A stretch of 64,000 nt of DNA from Pegoplata infirma (Eukaryota > Arthropoda > Insecta > Diptera > Anthomyiidae). The DNA is taken from contig OY992540.1 of assembly GCA_963921195.1 (NCBI GenBank), positions 40,137,890 to 40,201,889 on the forward strand. Reading direction: 5' to 3'. Within the stretch, counting starts at the first letter, position 1, and every line of letters starts with the position of its first letter. The notes beneath the pieces were generated by a model. The model was not told where the DNA came from. It did no database searches and worked only from the letters and a program-made list of their open reading frames with translations. Positions 22,590 to 33,993 of this stretch are shown here, one piece after another. The translations under genes and the position numbers were made by a program.

Positions 22590-24000
22590 GCAAAAAAATA
22601 CTGGTTTTTATAAACTGAATTATTTAAACTAAAGTGCTAGAATACAGGGCCATAATTATGGCAGTCAATTCAGTTTTTTATTTCAGAAAATTTATTCTTA
22701 ATGTTTTATGTAAGCCTTGTGTTTCTCATTGAGAATGTAGTCGTTTGGACTCAGAAAGCAAAAAAAACAAAAATTTATAATTTACCAAACTTTGCCCTAA
22801 TTGAAATATGGTTCGGCTCAACTCCAAACTAACACTGCAGCCTGTAGATTTAGTAATTAATATCCCTATTAACATTCCAAATATTTCTTTTTTTTAGAAA
22901 AATTATCTCAATTTAAAAATACTGGTTTTTCGCATTCCAATTAAAAATCTAGAAACATACATTTCCAAAAAAAAAAATAATGTTTTTAATGGAAAAATTA
23001 TTCTAATCTAAAAGAAATAATCTAATTCTGAAAATACTGGTTTTGAACTAGGCTATTTTATAATAAAAATACTAATGAGATTACAAAAAAAAACAAATAC
23101 TAAACAAATAATGGATTTAAAATCTGAATTTGTTGGCTTTAAGGAAAATAAACAATTTATCGGGATTTAAACTCTTTTAAAAAATACTGGTTTTCGAGAA
23201 AAAAATATATAATTCACAAAAATTGGAACTAATTGAAATGGAGTTAAGCCAAACGACTTTCAAACTTCCCTTAAAATATTCCATTATAATTCTATTTTTT
23301 GTAGAAATTGCCTTAATTATAAAATACTGGTTTTTGATATTGGCAATTAAAAATCTACAAACATACATTTACAAAAAAAAATTATTGGAAATATTATTCA
23401 AATTTTTCCAAGAAATACTGGTTTTGAAATAGGCTATTTTACAACAAAGTACTTAAGAAATTACAAAAATAATAACAATCACTAACAAAATAATAGATTT
23501 TAAATCTGAATTTGTTGGTTTTAAGAAAAATCAAAAATTTTTCTTGATTTAAACTCTTTTAAAAAATACTGGTTTCCGAAATGAATATATGTATAATTTA
23601 CAAAAATTGGACCTAATTCAAATAAAGTTGAGCTAAACGACTTTCAAACTTAAAACGGCAGCCTTTAAATAATATTCCATTATAATTCTATATTTTGGGT
23701 AAATTGTCTCAATTAAAAAATACTGGTTTTTGTTATTGGCAACTAAAAATCTACAAACATACATTTATAAAAAAAACATACATTTACAAAATAATAATGA
23801 TTTTAATGGAAATATTATTCTAATCTTTTCGATTAGTCATCTTATTCTAAAAATACTGGTTTTAAAAATCCTATTTTATAATATAAATACTCAAGAAATT
23901 TAAAATTACTAAAAAAAATCAAAATTTTTTGGTATTAAGAAAAACTTTTGCGATTTTAACTCTTTTAAAAATACTGGTTTTCGATATTAAAAATTTCCGA
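22590..24000 (-). repeat. ACCAGTATTTTT block D (minus orientation), 400-bp units
   Basis: Ten reversed kernels (22596, 22915, 23032, 23182, 23320, 23414, 23562, 23716, 23850, 23968). A unit of about 400 bp repeats three times. Landmarks are AATACTGGTTTTTGATATTG then CAATTAAAAATCTAGAAACA then TACATTTACAAAA near 22915, 23320 and 23716, followed by GAAATACTGGTTTTGAAAT and AACTCTTTTAAAAAATACTGG. Each unit therefore holds three kernels. Confidence 0.75.
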
Positions 24001-24179
24001 ATTACAATGTGATTTTTTGTTAATTAAGAAATGCCGAAATAATGGGTTGTAAAGGCATACAAACTGGTTTAAGCAAAAACTGGGTTTATTTTTAATTTTT
24101 TTTTTTATTTTAATGAAAATTAATTATTTTATAAAATTTAACTGTTATCGTTATTTTAAATTTTCTTTTGAAACTATCA

Positions 24180-24665
24180 GAAAAACCAGTATTTTAAAAA
24201 AAATGTGTTTGAAACAGTATTTTTGATTATTAATTTAAAAATTGTATTGTATTTTTTTAACAATTTACAAAAACCAGTATTTTTATGGTAAGTGCTTTGC
24301 AAAACCCAGTATTTTTATTTTAAGTGATTTGCAAAGAAAAGTATTTTTATTTCAAACATTTTGTAAAAACCAGAATTTTTATTTTTAATATTTTACAAAA
24401 ACCAGTATTATCAGTTCCATTTTAGACATATAGAAGTTTGTTTTGAAAACCAGTTATTTTATTTAACTCTTTAAACGATCTTAAAATTTGTTGACCGGAT
24501 TTAGTATATTGTACCCAAACGGTTTATAAAGTCAATCAAAAACTAGTATAATTTTGTTAATTCCTTAAATTTATTTAAACAAATTTATTTTTAATACAGT
24601 TTCTATTTTATTTAATATATTGTGCACTAATGTTTATAGGCATTTAAAACCCAGTATTTTTTATT
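24180..24665 (+). repeat. ACCAGTATTTTT block E (plus orientation)
   Basis: Five exact kernels (24184, 24272, 24305, 24401, 24649) and variants (CCAGAATTTTT at 24370, CTAGTATAATT at 24541) spaced 30-120 bp apart. The preceding block and the following one carry the kernel on the other strand. Confidence 0.7.
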
Positions 24666-24699
24666 TATATTTTTATTTGATTTAAAGAAATAATTTTGT

Positions 24700-26065
24700 C
24701 TATTAAAGTCATTTGCAACAAAAAAAAAAGTATTTGTTTACACAAATTTTGTAATAATAATTTATTACACGTTTTGCTTAAAGGAGTGAAACAAAAAATA
24801 CTGGTTTTTGCTATGAAATATATTCAAAAATCTTTATATTTACACAAATTTTGTACCAATAATATATTAATACGACAGCTGGGTTAAGCATAAAAAAATG
24901 GTGGAGTAGAAAACATAGAAATACTGGTTTCTCTTATTTGTATTTGTTTGGCTTTAGTTTAAATAAACTTTTGTGTCCTTCATGCCAAATATCTTTGATA
25001 TTATAATAAAACAAAAAAATACTGGTTCTACATTGGGAGATTTTTAGAGTAGACTAAAGCAAATGTAATTACAGAAAATTGCAAATCTTAGGCAAAAATT
25101 AAAAAATCTTTACATTTATAAAAATTGTGTAAAAATAATTTATTAATACGACTTGCTAAAAGGGGTGAAACAAAAAATACTGGTTTTTGCTATGAAATAT
25201 ATTTAAAAATCTTTATATACACACAAATCTTGTACCAATAATTAATTAATACGACATGTTAAACATACTGGGTTAAGAAAAAAAAAAAATTTTTTTAAGT
25301 TAACAAAATAAATACTGGGGTGGAATAGAAAACATAGAAATGCTGGTTTCTCTTATTTTTATTTGTTTAGCTTTAGTTTAAATAAACTTTTGTGTCCTTC
25401 ACGCCAAATATCTTTGATATAATAATTAAACAAAAAATACTGGTTTTACAAAGGGAGATTGTTAGAGCAGGCTTAAGCAAAAACAATTAAAGAAAATTGC
25501 AGATCTTATGCAAAATTTCAAAAATTGTATATTTACACAAAAGGGGCGAAGCAAAAAATACTGGTTTTTGCTATGAAATATATTTAAAAATCTTTATATA
25601 TTCACACATTTTGTACCAATAATTTATTAATACGACCCAATACGTGAAATACGTGAAACAAAAAATACTGGTTTTTCCTATCAAACATTTTTAGAGCAGA
25701 TTAAAGCAAATGTAATTACAGAAAATTGCAAATCTTAGGCAAAATTCAAAAATCTTTACATTTATAAAAATTGTGTAAAAATAATTTATTAATACGACTT
25801 GCTAAAAGGGGTGAAACAAAAAATACTAGTTTTTTCTATGAAATATATTTAAAAATATACACAAAAGTTGTACCAATAATTTATTAATACGACAAGCTAA
25901 ACATACTGGGTTAAGAACAACAATACTTTTTTTTAAAGTTAACAAAATAAATACTGGGGTGGAATAGAAAACATAGAAGTGCTGGTTTCTCTTATTTTTA
26001 TTTGTTTGGCTTTAGTTTAAATAAACTTTTGTGTCCTTCATGCCAAATATCTTTGATATAATAAT
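24700..26065 (-). repeat. ACCAGTATTTTT block F (minus orientation)
   Basis: Reversed kernels at about 24800, 24920, 25016, 25177, 25308, 25436, 25556, 25665 and 25950. Higher-order units share GGGGTGAAACAAAAAATACT, GGTTTTTGCTATGAAATATA, TTTGTACCAATAATTTATT, AATACGACTTGCTAAA and TTTGTGTCCTTCATGCCAAA. The block resumes at 27526-27790 after the foldback insertion. Confidence 0.75.
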
Positions 26066-26067
26066 TA

Positions 26068-27523
26068 CCCGGTGAAAAATGAGCATATATGGATACATAT
26101 ATGTAAATATATGGATGCATATATGTAAATATATGAGCATAAATGGTCATATATGAAATTGTATGCAGTCATATATGATCATATTTGCAACATATATGTC
26201 CATATACGTAAATTGAGGGCATATGCCCATATATGACATATGTGGACATATATGGAGCATATATGTCATATATGTTCATATGCCCTCATTTTACGTATAT
26301 GGACATATGAGGCATTCCACACCAAATGTCCCGCTACAGAAAAACATGTGTCCCGTAAATTTCTGAATAGGTTGTTTGGATATCCCTATATGTAACTAAG
26401 AAAATTGCGTTTTTGGTTTTTCAAATTTTCGAAAACTGGGCTTAGGAGGCGTGGTCAAATATTGGAAAAATGGTAAAATTTGTGGCGAGTTGCCTTGATT
26501 AAATATTTATCACATTAAAACGGAATGCACCACAATGTCAAAAATTTACGTTCTTATATAGTTTTGTATGGGCTATCGATTAAAATTTTTTATTTTGGAA
26601 AATTTTCAGAACCCGTTCTGAAATTTTCCATTTTTTAAAAAAGTCAATTTATCAAAAATCCGGCCACTTTTTTTTTCTTTTTTATTTATTTTTTTAAAAG
26701 TTTAGATGTTTGTCCATCCACACAAAAAAAATCAGAAACACGTTCATCTTTTTTTTCGAGAAAATCGCATGTGAACTTTAAATTTCATAACAATTTTGAT
26801 ATTTGCTTGAATTTCTTTGTTTTAAAGTTGCGAATGAGTAATATTAATTGCATAAATATTCGTCATACGCTCTGTTGACACAAGAAAATACAAGCAAATT
26901 ACTAAATTGTTATGAAATTTAAAGTTCAAATGCGATTTTCTCGAAAAAAAAGATGAACGTGTTTCTGATTTTTTTTTGTGTGGATGGACAAACATCTAAA
27001 CTTTTAAAAAAATAAATAAAAAAGAAAAAAAAAAGTGGCCGGATTTTTGATAAATTGACTTTTTTAAAAAATGGAAAATTTCAGAATGGGTTCTGAAAAT
27101 TTTCCAAAAAAAAAAAATTTTAATCGATAGCCCATACAAAACTATATAAGAACGTAAATTTTTGACATTGTGGTGCATTCCGTTTTAATGTGATAAATAT
27201 TTAATCAAGGCAACTCGCCACAAATTTGACCATTTTTCCAATATTTGACCACGCCTCCTAAGCCCAGTTTTTGAAAAATTGAAAAACCAAAAACGCAATT
27301 TACTAAGTTCCATATAGGGCTATCCATATCACCTATTCAGAAGTTTACGGTACACATGTTTTTTTTCGCTGGACATTTGGTGTGGAATGCCTCATATATG
27401 TTGCAAATATGATCATATATGCCTTCATACAATTTCATATATGACCATTTATGCTCATATATTTACATATATGCATCCATATATTTACATATATGTATCC
27501 ATATATGCTCATTTTTCACCGGG
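26068..27523. mobile_element. Large foldback element with about 640-750 bp inverted arms
   Basis: Starts CCCGGTGAAAAATGAGC and ends GCTCATTTTTCACCGGG. The left arm (26068-26820) is inverted in the right arm (26880-27523) around a loop of about 60 bp, including CGTGGTCAAATATTGGAAAA, GGCCACTTTT and ACAAACATCTAAACTTT segments. TA flanks both ends. An unoccupied copy of the target (ATAATAATTAAACAAAA at about 25420) lies in the same repeat, so TA is the duplicated dinucleotide. The outer 150 bp is filled with CATATATG words. No transposase frame; frames across the arms merely mirror each other. Confidence 0.88.
26199..26309. mobile_element. 111-bp palindromic insertion inside the left arm
   Basis: The right arm runs from GGAATGCCT directly into CATATATGTTGCAAATATG. 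The left arm has 111 extra bases at the corresponding point. These are themselves an inverted repeat: TCCATATACGTAAATTGAGG pairs with CCTCATTTTACGTATATGGA. Its words resemble the host element, so it may be an internal duplication and not an independent insertion. Confidence 0.7.
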
Positions 27524-27525
27524 TA

Positions 27526-27800
27526 AACAAAAAATACTGGTTTTACAAAGGGAGATTGTTAGAGCAGGCTGAAGCAAAAACAATTAAAGAAAATTGCAGA
27601 TCTTATGCAAAATTTTAAAAATTGTATATTTACACAAATTTTGTACCAATACGACTTGCTAAAAGGGGTGAAACATATAATACTGGTTTTTACTATAAAA
27701 TATATTTTCTTTATATTAACACAAATTTTGTACTAAAAATTTATTAACACGACTTGAAATATGTGAAACAAAAAATACTGTTTTTTTTCTATCAAACATA
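27526..27800 (-). repeat. Continuation of block F after the foldback element
   Basis: Kernels at 27532, 27680 and a variant at 27775 continue the units seen at 25430-25680, including CAAAGGGAGATTGTTAGAGC and AATTGCAGATCTTATGC. This shows the foldback element landed inside an existing repeat. Confidence 0.75.
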
Positions 27801-28700
27801 TTTTGTCAGATTTACACACAACCACAAGAAATCATTTAAAAAGCATTAGTTTTTAATATTTTCCTAAAACAAATAACGATTATAATTCCTTCCAAGTCAT
27901 TTAAAATTGAAGAAAAAAATGTTTAATATCTTTAAATTTTTCAAGATCATTTATGAGTCATAATATAAAATACAATTGAAAAAACATTAATATACATTGC
28001 ATTAATTTATTAACAAACACATTATTGTAATAGAATCTCCCCCAGACAGTAAGAAATACATGGAATTTCATTATTTAAATACAAAACTATAAGTTTAAGC
28101 AACGGAATTTCATTGAAAAGTAAAAAATAAAATACAATTATATGGTAAAGGACCTCACAAGAGAAAAATGTGTGGGCTACTACTACTACTACTGCTACGA
28201 CTAAAAAGACCATACAACACTCTGACTGTTCCAGACGGACACAGCAAGATGATATTCAATACAAAAACATTGAACATACAAATCATACATGGACCATGGC
28301 AAAAAAAAAAAACTCAACGAGAGAACTTCATAATCAGTAAATATGAAGCAGTTTAATCAAACAAACAAAAAAAAATATTTTTTGTTTAAATAAACAAAAA
28401 AATACAACCATATATAATAATTTTGTATACAATACAACAATATGTTCTTATGTAATATACAAAAAATTTTATGGATTCAACAACCAACTTAAACAACTTT
28501 TAAAAAAATATACAAAAAAAGTGCAGAAAAATGTTGTCAAATATAAACTTTTTTGAAAAAGGGAAAAAAAAAAATTTAACGAATCTTATGAAAAAAATCT
28601 TTAAATAAATTGCAAGAGTTCCTTCTTATTTTTTTATTTTTGGGTTCGAATCACTGCCCGAATCTAAACGCCAGTTAGTATTGAGAAAATAAATATATAT
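27800..28700. other. Single-copy AT-rich DNA
   Basis: A small CTACTACTACTACTGCTACG run lies at 28175-28200. The word GGGTTCGAATCACTGCCC at 28642 resembles a polymerase III B box, but no tRNA fold or A box accompanies it. Otherwise no feature. Confidence 0.45.
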
Positions 28701-28709
28701 ACTGAATAT

Positions 28710-29654
28710 TAGGGTGTCCCGTCAAATCCAAACTTTCGAATTTCGTGTCGTAATACCTGTCGTACGATGGCCACGGAAGAGTTAATTGTGGGAAAAATAA
28801 TATTTTTCACATAACATACTCAACATTTTTTTAACTTTTAAGACCAAATAGGTTAAATCTATTTAAAATAAAGTTTTATGAAAAATGTCTATGAATTGCA
28901 CTTCATAAAATTTCATGATTTCATAAAATAAATCATAAACGTGTCATATGATTTTATGTAATATGATTAAGAAATTAGAACAAAACAATTATAGCTCCTA
29001 TAAACGATTTTTAAAAATTGTATTCCTTGTTTTAGTTCTTCCAATGTTAATATCATAAATTTTATTTCTAAAAAAAATAATGCATTTGCTTTATTAATTA
29101 AACATTTCATAAATACTATGAAACTTTTTCATAAATATAATGAAAATTGTCATTAATGTTCGTCTAGTGTAACTGTTTCATAAATACTATGAAATATTTC
29201 ATTTAATATTTTATTTACTATGAAACATTTCATAAAACTAATATTATTTTTTTTAAGTATTTCATTATAAATATGGAACTATTCCATAGTGACAATGAAG
29301 TGGTTCAAAAATACTAAAAAAATTTCCAAATGTTATCAAATATTTAAGAAAAAATGAATAACATCTATGAAATTTTTCATCGTATTCATAATATTTAAGA
29401 AGAGTTTCATAAAATTTTATGAAATCTTATTCATTATATTTATGAAAACTTTTATAAATGTAATGAAAAATTTCGTAAAGATTGACCCTACGAAAAACTA
29501 TGAAACTGTTTCATTGTATTTATGAAACTGTTACATTGGACGAACTTTAATGAAGATTTTCATTATATTTATGACAGTTTTCATAAATATAATGAAGTTT
29601 TTTATTGAGTGTACGGCACAAAATTCAAAAGTTTAGATTTTATGGGACGCCCTA
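28710..29654. mobile_element. hAT-like MITE with 8-bp duplication CTGAATAT
   Basis: The left end TAGGGTGTCCCGTCAAATCC and the right end (reverse complement TAGGGCGTCCCATAAAATCT) pair over about 40 bp, including AAACTTTYGAATTTYGTG. CTGAATAT flanks both sides (28702-28709 and 29655-29662), the 8-bp duplication expected for hAT insertions. The interior, 28880-29610, is crowded with TTTCATAAATACTATGAAA-like palindromes. At 29607 the sequence TTATTGAGTGTA looks like the end of a TA-flanked CACTCAAAAA-type element inserted into the right TIR. No transposase frame. Confidence 0.82.
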
Positions 29655-29662
29655 CTGAATAT

Positions 29663-30110
29663 GTTGTATTTCACAGCATATATTAAACAGAAACACCACA
29701 TTATAATGTGTTTAGACGAAGAAGACGATGGTAATGTTCATGATGATGTTGCTGATGAGAAGATTTAACATTTTAAAATGTATTTACTTGGTTCTTTAAA
29801 GTAAAAATCCTACAAATGCCGACAAATTCATTGGAAAACGAAAAATAAAAAATAAAAATAAAAAACATGATCAAAATATGAGAAACAATAAACATCAACA
29901 AAACTTAATATACAGACACAATAAATACGGAACGCGATACGCAAAAATATCAGCAGGCAGGCCAAACAGCATCCCAAAAAAAACAGCATCCCATTCAACA
30001 AAAATGTAACAGGCAAAAATCCTATACCAATTTAACACTCTTTGCGAAAACAAAATTTTAAAATAAGAGATTACAACCGAAAAAACAAATTTTTTTTTGC
30101 CAATTAACCC
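29663..30110. other. Single-copy DNA with GAAGAAGACGATGG run
   Basis: A small GAT/GAAG-rich run at 29715-29765 and A/T-rich flanks. No gene evidence. Confidence 0.45.
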
Positions 30111-32880
30111 TTAAATGAGAAATTAAAAGAAAATTTATGTCAAAACCAGTATTTTCATTTACAATCGTTTTTTAACCGGTATAAAATAAAACTTGAGGAA
30201 GTTAACGTTTTTATAGTATTGGAATTTTAAATTTGTTTGGCTTTAAAACAGTATTAAAAAAAACAGTATTTTTTTATTATTTCATTAACAGTTGTATTTT
30301 CAATTATATAAGCATTAATTTAAAACCAGTATTTTGAACTTTCCTTAACATTTTACAAAAACCAGTATTATTCCCATTTTTAAATATTTAATATTTTGTT
30401 TTAAAATCCAGTATTTTTTTTTACTCTTTAAACTTACTAAAAAGGAGCCCTTTAATGGGAAATTTAAGGAAATTTAAAGAAAATTCCAAAATATCACAAA
30501 AAACAGTACATATTTAAACAAAAAAAACAAATTTAAAAACATTATTTTTTTTATTATTGCATTAAAAGTTGTATTTATTTTATTATCAATTATTTAAAAA
30601 ACAGTATTTTAAACTATCTTAAGTATTTTACAAAAAAAAAAAAAAAACAGTATTATTTCCTTACTAAAAATTATCACTAAAATAAGAAATTTTAAGAATA
30701 TTTATGACGATATCAGTATTTTCAGTTCCAATTATTTTTACCCTGATAAATTTTTACAAGCGGAAATGTTGTTATTGTCATTACCTCGAAGACAATTATA
30801 AAAACCAATATTTTTAAAAAAAATATTTAAAAACAGTATTTTTAACAATTCAAATGTGGTTTTATTCTTTTTTTATCATTTAACCAAAACCAGTATTTTT
30901 AATATTTAACAAAAACCCAGTATTTTTAGTATTAAGAAAACCCAGTATTTTAATATTTAACAAAAACCAGTATTTTTTATTTTTAAAATATAAGTTTGTA
31001 TAAAACCCAGTATTTTTATTTTACAACTACAACTCAAAGATACTAAACAAATTTTTTGTCAGTAGATACAATTCTACCAACAATTATAATTGGTTATAAA
31101 ATCTTTCAAAAACCAGTATTTTTTGTTAATTTCTTATATTCAAAGAAATCGAATACGATTGAAAACAGTATTTATTAGACTGTTCATTTTTTAAAAACAA
31201 AAGCCAGTATTGTTGTTAAACTGATTTATAACATTATTCAAAGTTATCATGTTGATATATTTAACAGTACAGTACATAACAAAAGTAAATTTCAAGCAAA
31301 GATTGCTACCAAAAATTATTTTTTTTAATTAACCCTTAAATGAGCTATTTGAATAAATCTGTTCCAAAACCAGTATTTTTAGTTTAAGATGCTATTGCTA
31401 CGATAAAATTGAATTTGTGGAAGTTTTTTTAGATACTCGAAAAATAAATTTGTTAAAAGTAAAGGCTTAGTGAAAATAAACAGTATTTAAAAAATTTTTT
31501 GAATATTCAGATTATTCCGATTCAAAATTGTATTTTATTATTTTTTCCAACTTTTCAACTAGTTTATCGCTAGTTATAAAAACCAGTATTTTAGTTAACT
31601 CTTTAAAATTTTAGAAACATTATTTTTCAGATAACTGTTTTTCTAAGCTTTCTCTAATTTTGTTCAATACCAGTATTTTCCTTTTAACATCCAATAATTT
31701 GAAGAAATTGAATTTTAAAACTCTTTTTTATTTTGATTATATTTGAAATAAGTTGATTATAAAAACCGGTATTTTTTATTTTAAAGACTATTTAAATAAA
31801 TAATTGCAGCATGTGTGTTTGTAGTATTGTTTCAAATCCTAGTATTTTTTTCAATGCATAAGAACTAAAGCTTAAATGCAGCGGTGGAAAGCTATGCCAA
31901 GACAAACCCGTATTTCAATATTTTTTGATGTTTTTAAAAAATATATTTTTTTTGTATAAACCAGTATTATGAATATTAAATAGAAGTAACACTACAACAC
32001 AATAAAATTAAGGCTGTAATTAGCAAATTTAACGTTGAAAATACATAAACAAGTGATATAAAAACCAGTATTACTTTCTATAAGTTATGACTGTAGTAGT
32101 TATTAAAACACTTAATTAAAAATTGTTTTTTAAATAAAATTTTCAATATTTTACAAAATATTTATTATCGCATATTTCGTTTTTATAAACAGCTAAAACC
32201 AGTATTTTTTATTGTTGTACAGAAGTAATTATCCTATTTAAAAAAAAACAACTAGATTTAAAATAAAATGTAGGCTTATATAGGTAAAATAAACTACAAA
32301 ACGTAATTATTAATTTTTTTACAAAAACCAGTATTTCTTTGTTTATTCAATTAAGTAGTTTTTTCACAAATTCAATTGCAAATTGTTTTAAATATATGAT
32401 GGTTTATTTATCAATAATTTCATTCTGTTATATTTTTTTAACAAAAAATGTTTGAGCATTTAAATTTGAATCATAAAAACCAGTATTTATAAATACTAAC
32501 TCGATTTCAAATAAAGTAAGCCTGAACTAAAGATAAAATGGACAGTAATTTTATATAATCAAATTTTTTTCAAAAACCAGTATTTCTTTGTTTATACTAT
32601 GATTTTAATAGTTTTTTCACAAATTAAAAATATGTTTAGATACTTTTTATTTTGTTTAGTTTTAAACCTCAACTGGAATTTTTAAATAGTTTTAGACATA
32701 AAAATTTTAAATTAAAAAACCAGTATTTTTAGATTCTTTGTATGTTTAGGGGAAATTTTGTGTTAAATTAAAATTTATTTAAAAAAAATAAATTGAGCTT
32801 TGATAAAAACCAGTATTTTTGCTCCTTTATGGACATTATGTTCATTTAAGGGTTAATGATGTAAAAAATCGCAACTAACA
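30110..32880 (+). repeat. ACCAGTATTTTT block G (plus orientation)
   Basis: About 25 exact kernels, the densest run being 30888, 30914, 30938, 30965 and 31003 (25-38 bp apart). Others are near 30146, 30323, 30360, 30407, 31108, 31368, 31578, 31665, 32063, 32197, 32325, 32478, 32575, 32720 and 32806. CAGTATTTT variants lacking one C are common. Spacers here show little homology to one another apart from TTAACCCTTAAATGAG (30103, 31330) and the reversed TTAAGGGTTAATGATG (32845). Confidence 0.75.
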
Positions 32881-33993
32881 AAGTGTTAGTAAACAACACG
32901 TTATACAATTTTATGTATAAATTTAAAGAAAAGCATAAAGTGCATAAAAATTCATATGGCAAATGCTATTCATACCAAAACATTTCTAAAAAAAATCATC
33001 TCTAAATGTTAACACCCTACTTTTATGAGATAAAAAATTATGTTTTTTCTCAATGTTGGTATCTTTAAAAATAATTCAAGCAACTATACAAATATTTCAA
33101 TCAGTCAAATTATCAGTTTGCAACTTAAAAATGCCATTAAATTAATTGAAATTATTTTAGGGTGACCATATTAAAATACTTCAAAACCGTTGGCAACTCT
33201 ATTTAATGGGCAAATTTGCAAGAAAATTTCAACAATAAAAAACAAATGTGTTTACATGACAAAGTTTAAAAAAAATTATTTTATAATTAATTTAGTAAAA
33301 CTGCATATTTTTGATCTTATATATTAGGGTGACCATACAAAGTTAAACGATTGCCAAAACTTATTTCTGCGACTAAAACTAGTGCAGGGTATATTTAAGT
33401 CTACTAATATGATTTGAAAAACAAATCACTGATTTATTTATTTAAATTTTTTTTAAACTTCAAATTCCACGTGCTTCTCTCAAAAGAATAATGGGACCTA
33501 ATCTGGACCAAGTATATCTACACGATTTGTCATTTAATCTTTATTGCAAAGAGTAGAGTACACGTTTCTCGCATCAGTATGTTTAATTTAAGTTTTTGTA
33601 ATAATATGCGAAGTTGTTACTTATTTTTCGTTTTGTTAAATTTGTTCTTTTTTTTGTTTTCTTTCAGTCGGTCACCATGTCCATACGCGAAAAACAACAA
33701 GTAAATTCCAGGAATTTGATCATCAGAACACACTGGTAAATCATATGTAGTTTTGTGTGTTTTATTGGTTGGTACAACGAAACGTCGCGACGTCGTTTAA
33801 GAAGAAGACACTTTACATTGAAGATGAGAGAGTGAGAAACAAAAAAAAATATTTTTGTGTGATAAGATCTCATTTTATTGATGGGAACTGAGAAAGATTT
33901 TAATTAATCTTTAGCAAATTTCAATTGATCGTTTTTTGAATTTCAATTAAACTCATTGTGCTAGTAGCAAAAATTTACAAGCTGGTCACCCTG
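32881..33993. other. Mixed DNA with TAGGGTGACCA termini
   Basis: TAGGGTGACCATATTAAAA starts at 33158, TAGGGTGACCATACAAAG at 33325, and the reversed AGCTGGTCACCCTG ends at 33993. These look like hAT-type ends, so 33325-33993 could be one element, but the flanking 8-mers differ and the inner TIR match stops after about 11 bases. The part 33460-33900 is single-copy and GC-richer (CGAAACGTCGCGACGTCG at 33778). I cannot settle whether it is host or transposon DNA. Confidence 0.4.

Noticed and set aside
26996..27178. Open frame in the right arm of the foldback element
   Set aside because: It is the translation of A/T runs in an inverted arm, and the equivalent frame is not kept in the left arm.
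28642..28659. GGGTTCGAATCACTGCCC, a B-box-like word
   Set aside because: No A box at the right distance and no pairing T stem, so neither a tRNA nor a supported SINE.
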